A DNA stretch of 48,702 nucleotides from a virus: IMG/VR virus record IMGVR_UViG_3300005613_000099, positions 1-48,702 of that record. One strand, 5' to 3'. Below are positions 18,570 to 26,057 of the stretch, piece after piece. Position 1 is the stretch's first letter. Each line of letters opens with the position of its first letter. The position numbers and the translations under genes were made by a program. The notes below the pieces were generated by a model. It searched no databases. It had not been told where the DNA came from and was given only the letters and a program-made list of their open reading frames with translations.

Positions 18570-20012
18570 TTAATAACCTGTGCTTATACATCTGCCAGAA
18601 AAATCGTAATCATCATCTTCAAATTCTTCGTCCCAATCATCATCAGCCACTTCCTGTTGGGTTTTACCTTCTAAGTATTTATCTAGGGATAACCCAATCC
18701 AAGCTAACGCGTCTACTTGGTCATCATGCTGTGATCGTGGAAACTGTATCATTTCTTGTTCTAAGTCTGCGTACCACGAAGCATCTTTATTAAAGTAGAT
18801 ACCCCCCATACGCATACGAGCCTGTATTGATCTTGCTCGTGTCTGTTTGTCTTTAACAGGAACCAGGGGATTCAGATTAAGAAACACAGACCTCTGGAAC
18901 ATCTCTTTCTTCAGGAAAGCACCAATAGCCTTCTGAATTGCCCCTGCCTCTACTGTAAAGACTTCAGGGCGGTATCTGTGGTGAACACTGAACATCTCTT
19001 CGATAATTTCAAGAGAGTCCCAGCGACCTCTACGGAGGTCTACCACGTACATATTGTTTTCGCTGTCTACACCTACCGTAGCTATGACTGTATAGTCAGC
19101 TCGTTCTTTATCGGAGATAGCAAAATCAACTGCTGAATAATAATAAAGATGTTTATGTTGTAGGTCATCTTCATCATAGCTCTGAAAATCTTCTCGCCTG
19201 AAGTAAGCATTCTCTTCATCAATAGGATAGTTCAAGTACTCTTGTGAGTACCCTTCAGGCATACCCTGTTGGATATAACCCTGTCTGATACGTTGTAGCC
19301 GTTCTTTAGTAAATTTTTCAGGCCAAAGTATCTCGGTGAAGTCCTCATTATGGGCTTTGTACCGCTTAGTAGTCCACGACGTATCGTTTAATAAACGCTC
19401 AAGTAGTGAATCCAGATGTAGAATAGTTCCTACAATACGTACCTTACAGGTATCTGAACCGCACGGTAACAGAGCTTTGTAGAACCAATTACGAAACTTC
19501 TCGCGACGATCACGGTTCATGACCATTTCATCGTTCTCAAGATCATCTCCGACTATCAGATCTGGTCGTCTATTACGCCACTTAAGACCACGAACCTTTT
19601 GCTCTGAACCTTTCGCTACAATACGGAACTGATAACCATCTTCCATAGAGATAACCAGGTTAGTCTCTGCGTCTTTAAGAAATGTCATTTTACCGAACAA
19701 ATCTTGAAGGGCATCATTCTCAGCCAACTCTACCTTAATATCCCCAAGGAACTGAGCAGCCTGCCCTTCTGTATCTGATACGATCAGTATATACTTACTA
19801 GACCTAAACAATGCTTCTGCCAGTACATAACTTAGGGTAGTAGACGTAGATTTTGCGTGACCACGTGGCGCAGCTATTGCTACTCGGTCATCGTCTAGGC
19901 AACACAGCTCCCATAACTCCTCGTGGAACTTTGGTATAGGAGCGGGGTTATCAAACCTAGGAGCTAGTACTGAACCTGTAAATCCCTTAATAAGCTCTGC
20001 TGTTAGTTCCAA
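18570..20012 (-). CDS. terL: Terminase large subunit
   Basis: A 480-residue packaging motor. Walker A is AAPRGHAKST (residues 47-56), Walker B is LIVGDDLEND (152-161). The RNase H-like nuclease starts with AVDFAISDKERADYTVI (~295) and ends with the metal site HDDQVDALAW (~440). The initiator is TTG at 20012, two bases from the small-subunit stop, with GAGAAG as ribosome site; no in-frame ATG lies close. It cuts and pumps DNA into the head through the portal. Confidence 0.9.
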   Translation of the reverse strand: MELTAELIKGFTGSVLAPRFDNPAPIPKFHEELWELCCLDDDRVAIAAPRGHAKSTSTTLSYVLAEALFRSSKYILIVSDTEGQAAQFLGDIKVELAENDALQDLFGKMTFLKDAETNLVISMEDGYQFRIVAKGSEQKVRGLKWRNRRPDLIVGDDLENDEMVMNRDRREKFRNWFYKALLPCGSDTCKVRIVGTILHLDSLLERLLNDTSWTTKRYKAHNEDFTEILWPEKFTKERLQRIRQGYIQQGMPEGYSQEYLNYPIDEENAYFRREDFQSYDEDDLQHKHLYYYSAVDFAISDKERADYTVIATVGVDSENNMYVVDLRRGRWDSLEIIEEMFSVHHRYRPEVFTVEAGAIQKAIGAFLKKEMFQRSVFLNLNPLVPVKDKQTRARSIQARMRMGGIYFNKDASWYADLEQEMIQFPRSQHDDQVDALAWIGLSLDKYLEGKTQQEVADDDWDEEFEDDDYDFSGRCISTGY

Positions 20013-20013
20013 G

Positions 20014-20541
20014 TTACTTCTCTACTACCTTCAAATCAGGAGCACCCTTGGCAATCTTCTCGAATGCCTCTCCAAGTGTTTCTAGCTTATCTGAAACAGA
20101 TGTAGTGGCGTTGATAGTATTAGGCTCACCACGACTCAATGCTCGCTTATCAAAACAAATAGCTGCAATTAATGCTGAATCTTTAGCGGTTACTGGTTTA
20201 TAATCAACTTCAGAACCGTTTTTAAATGGATCACCCTTGATTAAGCGGTTTTGTACGTTGCCTAGTGCCATGTCTATAATTTTAGACAATTTACGATCAA
20301 GTACCTGACCCACCACTGCTCGTGCTGCTTGTATAACCTCTGTAAACCACTCTTCATGTCTCCAGAGTTTTGCTGTAGCTACATTGAGACCAGCAACCTC
20401 TGCTGACTTAGCGTAAGAATTACCGCTGACATAATGTATAAAGAAATCTGCAATCTTTGTAGAGTCGATTTTATTGTGTTTTTTTACATTCTCTATAGTT
20501 TGGACTAATCTACCATAGTCCATTTTATGCTGTGTTGCCAT
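20014..20541 (-). CDS. terS: Terminase small subunit
   Basis: A 175-residue protein with an N-terminal helix-turn-helix region (residues ~25-60: IADFFIHYVSGNSYAKSAEV..LNVATAKLWRHEEW), then an oligomerisation-like helix and an acidic-basic tail. It directly precedes the large subunit. It should recognise the packaging site in phage DNA. Assignment rests on order and the DNA-binding N-terminus. Confidence 0.75.
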   Translation of the reverse strand: MATQHKMDYGRLVQTIENVKKHNKIDSTKIADFFIHYVSGNSYAKSAEVAGLNVATAKLWRHEEWFTEVIQAARAVVGQVLDRKLSKIIDMALGNVQNRLIKGDPFKNGSEVDYKPVTAKDSALIAAICFDKRALSRGEPNTINATTSVSDKLETLGEAFEKIAKGAPDLKVVEK

Positions 20542-21060
20542 CTAATTATACTCCCACATATCAGGCCAATACTTGTTTCCTTTTGAGGAATTTTCTTTCG
20601 GGATAAGTAACTGCATATTTCCTTCCCAGTGAAGTCCACATACTTTTTCAGATATTAGCGGAACCATATGGTCTATATCCATCTGATGATATTTTGCTTC
20701 TGAATAAAAATCTTCAACTATTTCCATATCTACCCATATAGGTATTGCCTGCCTTATAGCAGCTCTTCGTTTAGCTGCGTCTGCTGCTCCCTTCCCTGTA
20801 CGCGCATTATACTCTCTATACCATTTATTGATATAGTCTTTATTATTGTCTGCCCATCTTCTTTTTATAGCATTGCTTTTAGTCCTATTTTGTGCTACCC
20901 ATTTCTTATTGTAAGCTTTAGCTTCTTCTTTATGAGCACTCCTATAAATCTTATCTCTAATCTTTTTACAAGGTTTACATGTATACTTTATTTTTCCCCT
21001 GTCTTTTCTTTTATACCAGCTATCATCTCCACATTTCTTACATTCTCTTCCTAGCTTCAT
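20542..21060 (-). CDS. HNH homing endonuclease with N-terminal zinc finger
   Basis: A 172-residue protein. Residues 1-40 hold a four-cysteine zinc finger (ECKKCG, CKPCKK), followed by a highly basic linker. The HNH core IDHMVPLISEKVCGLHWEGN lies at about residues 130-150. I chose ATG 21060, with a strong GAGGAG site 7 bases upstream. The gene abuts the small terminase gene. It probably cuts a specific site in this region in related phages. Confidence 0.85.
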   Translation of the reverse strand: MKLGRECKKCGDDSWYKRKDRGKIKYTCKPCKKIRDKIYRSAHKEEAKAYNKKWVAQNRTKSNAIKRRWADNNKDYINKWYREYNARTGKGAADAAKRRAAIRQAIPIWVDMEIVEDFYSEAKYHQMDIDHMVPLISEKVCGLHWEGNMQLLIPKENSSKGNKYWPDMWEYN

Positions 21061-21125
21061 AACCAATCTCCTCACAGATTAATTAAAAGAGGTACTAGGG
21101 GTGAGGCCCGTTCCCTCAAAACTCG

Positions 21126-21254
21126 TTACTTCTTCTTCCTATATTTTTTAGCTACAGAAACTGGGGGGCACTTACTCTTAGCCTTGGCTCTGCCTTTCTT
21201 AGTGGAGCACATAGCCATAAACTTCTGTTGTTTTTCAGATTTAGTAGGAGGCAT
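21126..21254 (-). CDS. Small basic phage protein
   Basis: A 42-residue Lys-rich protein (start MPPTKSEKQQKFMAMCSTK; end VAKKYRKKK). It overlaps the end of the HNH gene upstream by 14 bases. Small proteins with KQQKFM and KSKCPP motifs are common in tailed phages; function unknown. It probably belongs to the original gene order that the endonuclease genes have invaded. Confidence 0.6.
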   Translation of the reverse strand: MPPTKSEKQQKFMAMCSTKKGRAKAKSKCPPVSVAKKYRKKK

Positions 21255-21708
21255 ATAGTATTTTCTTTGCTACTGCATGTACTTCTTTATGGCATGGTTC
21301 GCATAATGCTTTACCGTTATTTACTTCTTCTCTAAACTGAGGAAATTCTTTATAAGGAGCGACATGATGGGCATTTAGTTTACCCCCATATTGTTCACAA
21401 ACCTTGCAAGTATAATTATCTTTTTCAAATACTGCTTTACGCCAAGCACCTTCCATTGGTCGTTTAATAACTTTTGATCTGTCTTTAATATATCTAGGAT
21501 TATTTTTTCCAGAAAGAGAATTACTACGCTTTATTTTAGCTTCTGATGTATGAGCAGCTTTCTGCATTTGTTTAAGTAATTCTGGATCTCGGTTTGCTGC
21601 TGTCCACTTTCCTAAACATGAACGAGAACAAAATCGTTTACGCTGTCTATCCCTTTTTGTTTTTAAGATAAGATCTTTATCACAAGTTTCACAGAATTTA
21701 GCCGGCAT
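21241..21708 (-). CDS. HNH homing endonuclease with zinc fingers
   Basis: A 155-residue protein with an N-terminal Cys pair motif (FCETCDKD, CSRSCLGKW), a basic NUMOD-like linker (KRSNSLSGKNNPRYIKDRS), and the HNH core CKVCEQYGGKLNAHHVAPYK ... ALCEPCHKEVH at residues ~98-142. Structural zinc cysteines flank the His-His metal site. It is the third of four HNH genes in a row here. Confidence 0.85.
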   Translation of the reverse strand: MPAKFCETCDKDLILKTKRDRQRKRFCSRSCLGKWTAANRDPELLKQMQKAAHTSEAKIKRSNSLSGKNNPRYIKDRSKVIKRPMEGAWRKAVFEKDNYTCKVCEQYGGKLNAHHVAPYKEFPQFREEVNNGKALCEPCHKEVHAVAKKILYASY

Positions 21709-21968
21709 TATTTCTTACCTGCTTTCTTTGTACGAGCATAAGACCTATTCTTGGTCTTAGTCTGTACCCTGAGATTAGAAGGGTTATTATTCTTTGGATT
21801 TCCGTCCTTATGGTCTACATCCTTACCTGCTACTTTCTTACCAGCCTTCTTGGCCCTGAGTCTAGCCCTGTTACGGGAGGCTCGGTCAGCCTTTTCTCCA
21901 CGAGCATCGCTTGTTTTCTTTTCCTGACGGCACTAATAGTCCCGTTTATAGTTCTTACTTGACGGCAC
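21708..21968 (-). pseudogene. Small HNH endonuclease gene with premature amber codon
   Basis: A GTG start at 21966-21968 follows the stop of the upstream gene directly and has a strong AGGAGGG ribosome site 8 bases before it. The frame reads MPSSKNYKRDY, then TAG (21933-21935), then CRQEKKTSDARGEKADRASR and the HNH core KDVDHKDGNPKNNNPSNLR, ending TRTKKAGKK-like. Phage HNH proteins of this kind are ~85 residues with exactly this layout. The gene is complete except for the in-frame amber at codon 12. TAG ends other genes here, so general recoding is unlikely. Confidence 0.75.
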
Positions 21969-22502
21969 TTAGTCACCCTCCTTTCGCAGACAAAATCTAT
22001 TACCTCTAGCAATATCACTTACTGTTTGGAAGGCTATGTCAAACATCTCTGCGATAGATTCTAACTTTAAGCCTGCTACGTTACGTAAGTTATATACCTC
22101 TTTAACCTGATCTTCTGTTAATTTACTCTTGCGTTTTCTTTTTAAGGTTTTATAAGCATGTTTTTGATTGTTGGAGCAAGTCATCCATTCCAAGTTATTT
22201 TTGTGGTTATTAGTTCTATCGCCATCTTTATGATTAACTTGTGGCAAGTCGTTAGGATTATCTACCCAAAGTAAAGCCACTAAACGATGCAATAACAAAT
22301 GCTCTACCTCTTTATTTCCGTGGTATAGGTCGATATACTCATACCCACCGCCCCTTCCTTTATCGGCATTTCTTATTCTGGTCTTTATCCATTTACCTTT
22401 AAAAGTACGCCTAACTCCGTCTGTTCGTTCTAATGTTCTCTCTGGACGATATACTTGTCCGTCTTGATATACGTGAAAACCTCTATATTCTTTGTACGTC
22501 AT
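21969..22502 (-). CDS. NUMOD4-HNH homing endonuclease
   Basis: A 177-residue protein. The N-terminal YRGFHVYQDGQVYRPER is NUMOD4-like. The HNH core (LVALLWVDNPNDLPQVNHKD, then NNHKNNLEWMTCSNNQKHA) lies at about residues 75-120, and a C-terminal helix-turn-helix (LKLESIAEMFDIAFQTVSDI) recognises DNA. The start at 22502 has GGAGG 5 bases upstream. First of the HNH cluster in transcription order. Confidence 0.85.
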   Translation of the reverse strand: MTYKEYRGFHVYQDGQVYRPERTLERTDGVRRTFKGKWIKTRIRNADKGRGGGYEYIDLYHGNKEVEHLLLHRLVALLWVDNPNDLPQVNHKDGDRTNNHKNNLEWMTCSNNQKHAYKTLKRKRKSKLTEDQVKEVYNLRNVAGLKLESIAEMFDIAFQTVSDIARGNRFCLRKEGD

Positions 22503-22584
22503 ACTTACCTCCAATTAGGTTATTAGGTGGACTAGCTGATGAATTGGCATCAACAGGGGAGCTACCCTTTTCGTCCGAAACTTG

Positions 22585-22740
22585 TTACTTAGCCTTCTTT
22601 TTCTTCTTGATGCCCATTGCCTTTTCTTCAACAGCTCGAATTTGAGCAGCCCTGCCGCGAAGTTTTTTAGCAGCTTCGTGAGCCATACCTGATCCTAGCA
22701 TCTCTGGATTAGGTTTATTTGCTGGATTCTTCTTTTGCAT
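22585..22740 (-). CDS. Small basic phage protein
   Basis: A 51-residue protein with a Lys-rich C-terminus (MGIKKKKKAK end) and a helical middle (GMAHEAAKKLRGRAAQIRAV). Resembles small conserved phage proteins found before terminase genes. Function unknown. Its ATG lies 3 bases downstream of the preceding gene's stop. Confidence 0.6.
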   Translation of the reverse strand: MQKKNPANKPNPEMLGSGMAHEAAKKLRGRAAQIRAVEEKAMGIKKKKKAK

Positions 22741-22742
22741 AA

Positions 22743-22991
22743 CTATTTATCGCTCCTAGATACAATACACCGTTTCATGATGTACATCGGGCAGGACAAT
22801 GAACCATCTTCCCAGATATTAGCACAAAGCACCACCATACGTTTATTCTCGTGTACCAGATACCCAACGTACTTACCTATGTATGGCTTCTTAGCTGTTT
22901 GGATAATATCTTCAAGAGAAGAATCCCCGCTGTCAAAGAAATGATCTGCCCATTCAATCTCTACCAGCGGGTAAGCCATGTTGTGGTTCAT
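22743..22991 (-). CDS. Conserved phage protein, first gene of the leftward arm
   Basis: An 82-residue protein with the pattern MAYPLVEIEWADHFFDSGD ... VGYLVHENKRMVVLCANIW. This kind of V-E-W-x-D-H ... VGYLV protein is conserved in many phages, with no known role. I chose ATG 22991 (GGAA 9 bases upstream); MAYP at 22979 is an alternative. It should be transcribed from the promoters at 23321-23572. Confidence 0.6.
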   Translation of the reverse strand: MNHNMAYPLVEIEWADHFFDSGDSSLEDIIQTAKKPYIGKYVGYLVHENKRMVVLCANIWEDGSLSCPMYIMKRCIVSRSDK

Positions 22992-23202
22992 TCTACATTT
23001 CCGAATAAAGAATAAGGAGGCTCTTTGTTTAGTCTGAGGAGCCAGATGACTCAGATGCGGGCTAGAAATCAATCTGCCCCATATTTAGACGCTGAAAAAA
23101 AGGCACCCTATATTTAAGATCTACACTGACAAAAACAACTACATCTGGTACAGATAGAGTTATTGCCTCTGGGTGGGTTCCGGGTGGGCACCACCGGTAT
23201 AT

Positions 23203-23322
23203 ATATTAGTAATATTCTTAGAAGCCTCTAGGATATTCACTAATTAGAATATATCTAGTAATATTTATATATAAATCTATATAGTGAATACTCTAGAAGC
23301 TTCTTAGTACTTATACTAATAT
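23203..23322. repeat. Large imperfect inverted repeat
   Basis: The left arm 23203-23242 and right arm 23282-23322 are imperfect reverse complements over about 40 bases. Best-matched parts are GAAGCCTCTAGGATATTCAC on the left against GTGAATACTCTAGAAGCTTC on the right. The 39-base centre is almost pure A/T and again holds TAGTAATATTTA. It could extrude as a cruciform, act as an origin structure, or be two facing copies of one promoter/operator element. Confidence 0.75.
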
Positions 23323-23331
23323 TATACCATA
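23321..23331 (-). promoter_or_regulatory. Extended -10 promoter for the leftward arm
   Basis: Read leftward, TATGGTATAAT is an extended -10 element, followed by ATTAGTATAAG, close to the downstream context of the phage's other promoters. A good -35 is not visible, which is common with extended -10 sites. It lies within the right arm of the inverted repeat and would feed the gene starting at 22991. Confidence 0.45.
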
Positions 23332-23352
23332 CTTTTCCTTAAATCGGGACAA

Positions 23353-23511
23353 TTATTTATAGTAAGATTGTAACTTTTTATTAAATCTTAGTTTATTCAA
23401 TGCCCTATAATAAATCTTTTTTATCTGATCTTCAGTAAATATCTCATGATTAGTAGATTCTAGAGTCATCTGAGCAGCTATTTGTTTAAAGGTCATAGAG
23501 GGTTTATTCAT
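23353..23511 (-). CDS. Sigma-region-4-like small DNA-binding protein
   Basis: A 52-residue protein (start MNKPSMTFKQIAAQMTLEST, end RALNKLRFNKKLQSYYK). The pattern TFKQIAAQM ... TEDQIKKIYYRALNKLR is that of the helix-turn-helix of sigma factor region 4.2, which reads the -35 box. Phages often encode such isolated domains as transcription regulators. The ATG has AGGAAG 7 bases upstream and the strongest leftward promoter of the genome lies just before it. A role in switching between early and late transcription is plausible but inferred. Confidence 0.65.
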   Translation of the reverse strand: MNKPSMTFKQIAAQMTLESTNHEIFTEDQIKKIYYRALNKLRFNKKLQSYYK

Positions 23512-23543
23512 ATAAGTAACTTCCTAAGCAAGTCTATAGTAAT

Positions 23544-23572
23544 ATTATATCATAAAAACCTGTAAAAGTCAA
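23544..23572 (-). promoter_or_regulatory. Strong sigma70-type promoter, leftward
   Basis: Read leftward: -35 TTGACT, 17-base spacer ending in TATGA, -10 TATAAT, then ATTACTATAGACTT. It lies 33 bases before the small sigma-like gene. The -10 and downstream context match the plus-strand promoter at 35131-35159 almost base for base. Confidence 0.85.
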
Positions 23573-24084
23573 GAACTTTAAGAACATTCTTACCACTTAG
23601 TCAGGTATATAACCCTACAAGTATCATGGGTATAGGCTCTTTAGAAAATTATAGCAGTAACTGAAGGGGCTAGTCCCCCCTATACTCACCCCCGGCAGCT
23701 TTGGTCTCCCCCTAGGGGTACCCCCACCCCCTAGAATAATTCTAGTAATATCCTTAGCAGTTGTAGGGATACTGTCTATAGTATGTACCTATCAATCCTC
23801 GGCAGTTCATAGGCAAATTCTATTACTCTTTTGTATTCGGGGGTGATTTGTTGGGGGGGTTATCCCCACCTAATATAATCAAGTACATACCTATTAACCA
23901 CACTGTCAGATAATACCTACCATATCCCCGACGATACCGACACATTCCCCGATATATCCTGAAGATATATTATAAGGGTATCTTATCAGCGTCATAGAAT
24001 CTTTTAGTGCAAATAACTGTCGACATCTAGTTAACTATCCCTGATACTGTACCTATATTCACTATAACTTAGAGGTAATTAATT
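23573..24084. other. Control region, right part (no gene seen)
   Basis: About 510 bases without a credible gene on either strand. It holds C-runs and G-runs (GGGGGTGATTTGTTGGGGGGG near 23840-23867), three related GTACCTAT/ACATACCTAT stretches, and another TAGTAATATCCTTAG copy (near 23743) of an element found in the inverted repeat. A replication origin is possible; I see no DnaA boxes or iterons clear enough to claim it. Confidence 0.5.
24031..24059 (+). promoter_or_regulatory. Possible rightward early promoter
   Basis: TTAACT, 17 bases, TATATT, placed 26 bases before the first rightward gene. The match to consensus is moderate; placement is the main argument. Confidence 0.35.
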
Positions 24085-24234
24085 ATGAAAGACTTAATAA
24101 AATCAATCGAGCAATACGGTGTCGTTAATGTTACAGGTGAAGAAAACACAGATGCTGTTAAGGTACTTATTAAACAGGGATATAAGCTTACAACTGGTCA
24201 TGGTATTCACGGCCTTTCTATCCTTACTAAGTAA
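24085..24234 (+). CDS. Small early protein
   Basis: A 49-residue protein (start MKDLIKSIEQYGVVNVTGEE). Ribosome site AGAGGTA 9 bases upstream of the ATG. First gene of the rightward arm. Such first genes often make host-takeover peptides; no motif was recognised. Confidence 0.55.
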   Translation: MKDLIKSIEQYGVVNVTGEENTDAVKVLIKQGYKLTTGHGIHGLSILTK

Positions 24235-24314
24235 TAATCCACGGCCAAGGATGGCTAACACTACGAATAACACAACACGAGAGCCGACAGGCTCGATACT
24301 TGGAGCACATTACA

Positions 24315-24560
24315 ATGAGTAATATACGAGGATTTAAAACACCTATCAATATTACCGGCAAACTGTGTGACCTACAATCTACGGCACATAAACTAGGGTA
24401 TTCACTACATAGTCAATCAGAATGTAAGGCACTGTATGATAATGAAACTATACAAATCACTATGAAATACAAAAAGGGCGATATATGGGCAGAAATATTT
24501 ATTGTTGATTCACCTATAAATGGCCGTAAATGTAGCTTAATAATGGACAGAGATGCTTGA
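24315..24560 (+). CDS. Small early protein
   Basis: An 81-residue protein. The ATG at 24315 has TTGGAGC 8 bases upstream; a TTG at 24300 would add five residues but would use up that site. Mixed alpha/beta sequence (QITMKYKKGDIWAEIFIVD), not recognised. Confidence 0.55.
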   Translation: MSNIRGFKTPINITGKLCDLQSTAHKLGYSLHSQSECKALYDNETIQITMKYKKGDIWAEIFIVDSPINGRKCSLIMDRDA

Positions 24561-24613
24561 CAATAGCTTATTTATCTGAAATACTAAGCTTAACTTAACA
24601 GGAGTGAATGAAT

Positions 24614-24883
24614 ATGAAAATCAAACAGGAACACATTGACCATATCAAACATGCAATAACACAAGACTCTACCGCACCTTGCCTGGCAGAATATACACTA
24701 GACAAAGCGCAATACGGTTATGATGTTAGATGGTCAGGAACTTTCGAACGTACTATAGGCGCGATCGAAGAGCTGTCAGACAATAGATATGAAGCCTATA
24801 ACAATTTAAAGTTTTTAGGGATATACTCTAGCCGTGATGGTGCTATGTGTGCCGTTGTTGCAGACTTTGAGAGGGTAAACTAA
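24614..24883 (+). CDS. Small early protein
   Basis: An 89-residue protein. Of two close ATGs, the second (24614) has GGAG at the better spacing (9 bases against 3). A helical N-terminus (IKQEHIDHIKHAI) is followed by a beta-rich part with YDVRWSGTFERTIGAIEEL. Not recognised. Confidence 0.6.
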   Translation: MKIKQEHIDHIKHAITQDSTAPCLAEYTLDKAQYGYDVRWSGTFERTIGAIEELSDNRYEAYNNLKFLGIYSSRDGAMCAVVADFERVN

Positions 24884-24884
24884 A

Positions 24885-24998
24885 ATGACAAATGATCTTG
24901 ACACCTTAATCGATACGTGGTACAGTGACCAAGAATTAATAGATACGACAGATACTAATGAATCCAGCGAGGACTATGACCATGAAACAGACAGTTAA
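24885..24998 (+). CDS. Small acidic peptide
   Basis: A 37-residue, strongly acidic peptide (MTNDLDTLIDTWYSDQELID at the start). It begins two bases after the previous stop and overlaps the next gene start by 17 bases. Its placement suggests translational coupling; function unknown. Confidence 0.45.
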   Translation: MTNDLDTLIDTWYSDQELIDTTDTNESSEDYDHETDS

Positions 24999-25353
24999 TG
25001 AGCACGATTTTACCGAAGCTTTCCGAAGCATTCGCCCTGATAACTTCAGCTATGATGGCCTGAAAGCCCTGTATACGTGGCTTGAGGACTACGAAGACAA
25101 CACAGGCGAAGAGATGGAACTAGATGTTATTGCCCTATGTTGTGACTTTAGCGAAATGACACTAGACGAAATCTATAATGATTACATCTATTCAGAATCT
25201 TGTGGAAATCAACACATCTATAATGCAGCAGCTTATGAGGATTTGTGCAATATGCCAGACGATGAACAAAGCGAGTACATCCTCGAATGGCTGAATGATC
25301 GTACTATAGTAATCCCTGTAAACGATGAAACCATCATTGTACAGGCTTTTTAA
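24982..25353 (+). CDS. Acidic conserved phage protein
   Basis: A 123-residue protein with very low predicted pI. The pattern FSYDGLKALYTWLEDYEDNT and MELDVIALCCDFSEM is seen in many phage and mobile-element proteins of unknown function. Such acidic early proteins can mimic DNA to block restriction or repression, but this is speculation here. ATG 24982 is chosen because GCGAGGA lies about 9 bases before it. Confidence 0.6.
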   Translation: MKQTVNEHDFTEAFRSIRPDNFSYDGLKALYTWLEDYEDNTGEEMELDVIALCCDFSEMTLDEIYNDYIYSESCGNQHIYNAAAYEDLCNMPDDEQSEYILEWLNDRTIVIPVNDETIIVQAF

Positions 25354-25387
25354 CTGTACATTATTAATGAACAAAGAGGAAAAACCA

Positions 25388-25735
25388 ATGACTGAACAAA
25401 CAAAAAGACAACAAGGCCCGATTCCCCTTTTTACACCGGGGCCGTGGGCGATAGAAGATCATAGTAATGGTTGCCTGTTTGTCACGAACATGCAGGGGGA
25501 TATCTGTGATCTATATTTTGAACAACATTTCCACGATGGAACAGTTATAAGCAGGTTTAACAACGCACCTGCCAATGCCGCACTTATCGCTGCTGCACCG
25601 GAATTGTATGAGGCACTAGAACTAATGCAAAGAGCTTATATAGGGGCTTGGACTAATGATCAAGACGATCTTCGAGATAAAGCGCATGCCCTAGCCGATG
25701 CAGCCCTAACCAAGGCCAGACTGGAGGAAAAATAA
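25388..25735 (+). CDS. Conserved phage protein (TPGPW / NAALIAAAPELYEAL type)
   Basis: A 115-residue protein with the hallmark TPGPWAIEDH near residue 17 and NAALIAAAPELYEALELMQ near residue 65. This is a widespread phage family of unknown role. A strong AGAGGA site precedes ATG 25388. The C-terminal half is helical. Confidence 0.7.
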   Translation: MTEQTKRQQGPIPLFTPGPWAIEDHSNGCLFVTNMQGDICDLYFEQHFHDGTVISRFNNAPANAALIAAAPELYEALELMQRAYIGAWTNDQDDLRDKAHALADAALTKARLEEK

Positions 25736-25736
25736 C

Positions 25737-25946
25737 ATGACCCTTACACCAAATATGATGAGTAATGACGCCTTCCACGCTGTCTGTGCAGCTAAACACA
25801 AAGCCATATGGGGCAGGTATGCCGCTCTTAGGTATTGCCAACGGCGACAAGTACCGCCAAAACTATACCGCCTAGCGTGTCAGCTAGAGGCCGCTAAGAG
25901 TGTAGGCAGTAGCTTGCCTAGTCTATTACGCTCTCAGAGCTTCTAG
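25737..25946 (+). CDS. Small basic protein
   Basis: A 69-residue basic protein (KAIWGRYAALRYCQRRQVPP). GGAGGAAAA lies upstream and the ATG is two bases after the previous stop. Not recognised; the helical basic body may bind nucleic acid. Confidence 0.5.
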   Translation: MTLTPNMMSNDAFHAVCAAKHKAIWGRYAALRYCQRRQVPPKLYRLACQLEAAKSVGSSLPSLLRSQSF

Positions 25947-25966
25947 GAGCTATTATCACAAGCTCT
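25936..25966 (+). terminator. Hairpin at gene end
   Basis: AGAGCTT (25936-25942) pairs perfectly with AAGCTCT (25960-25966) across a 17-base loop, covering the stop codon of the gene before. There is no T-run, so it may be a processing or attenuation site rather than a true terminator. Confidence 0.3.
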
Positions 25967-26057
25967 AGGCAAGGGTACTACTATCACGAGATAATGGCTT
26001 ATAGCGACGCTAGACGCGTCTGAGACAGGCTATCAGAGCTACAAAGAGGTATTTATT

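Larger units (their letters stand above)
22992..23352. other. Control region, left part (no gene seen)
   Basis: 361 bases without a credible gene. It contains an A-run after a TTTAGACGCTG stretch, a G/C-rich patch with repeated GGGTGGG (23170-23190), then very AT-rich sequence with the large inverted repeat. Together with 23512-24084 it separates the two transcribed arms, so promoters and possibly the replication origin are expected here. Confidence 0.6.

Noticed and set aside
21925-21969. TGACGGCACT direct repeat as a target duplication of a homing insertion
   Set aside because: Homing endonucleases leave no target duplications, and one copy is the start of the amber-interrupted HNH frame; the repeat may be chance.
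23839-23879. DnaA box at TTATCCCCA
   Set aside because: It has mismatches to TTATNCACA and no neighbouring boxes.
24251-24319. 23-residue frame MANTTNN...
   Set aside because: Its ribosome site is too close to the ATG and the sequence has no protein-like features; it may only couple translation.
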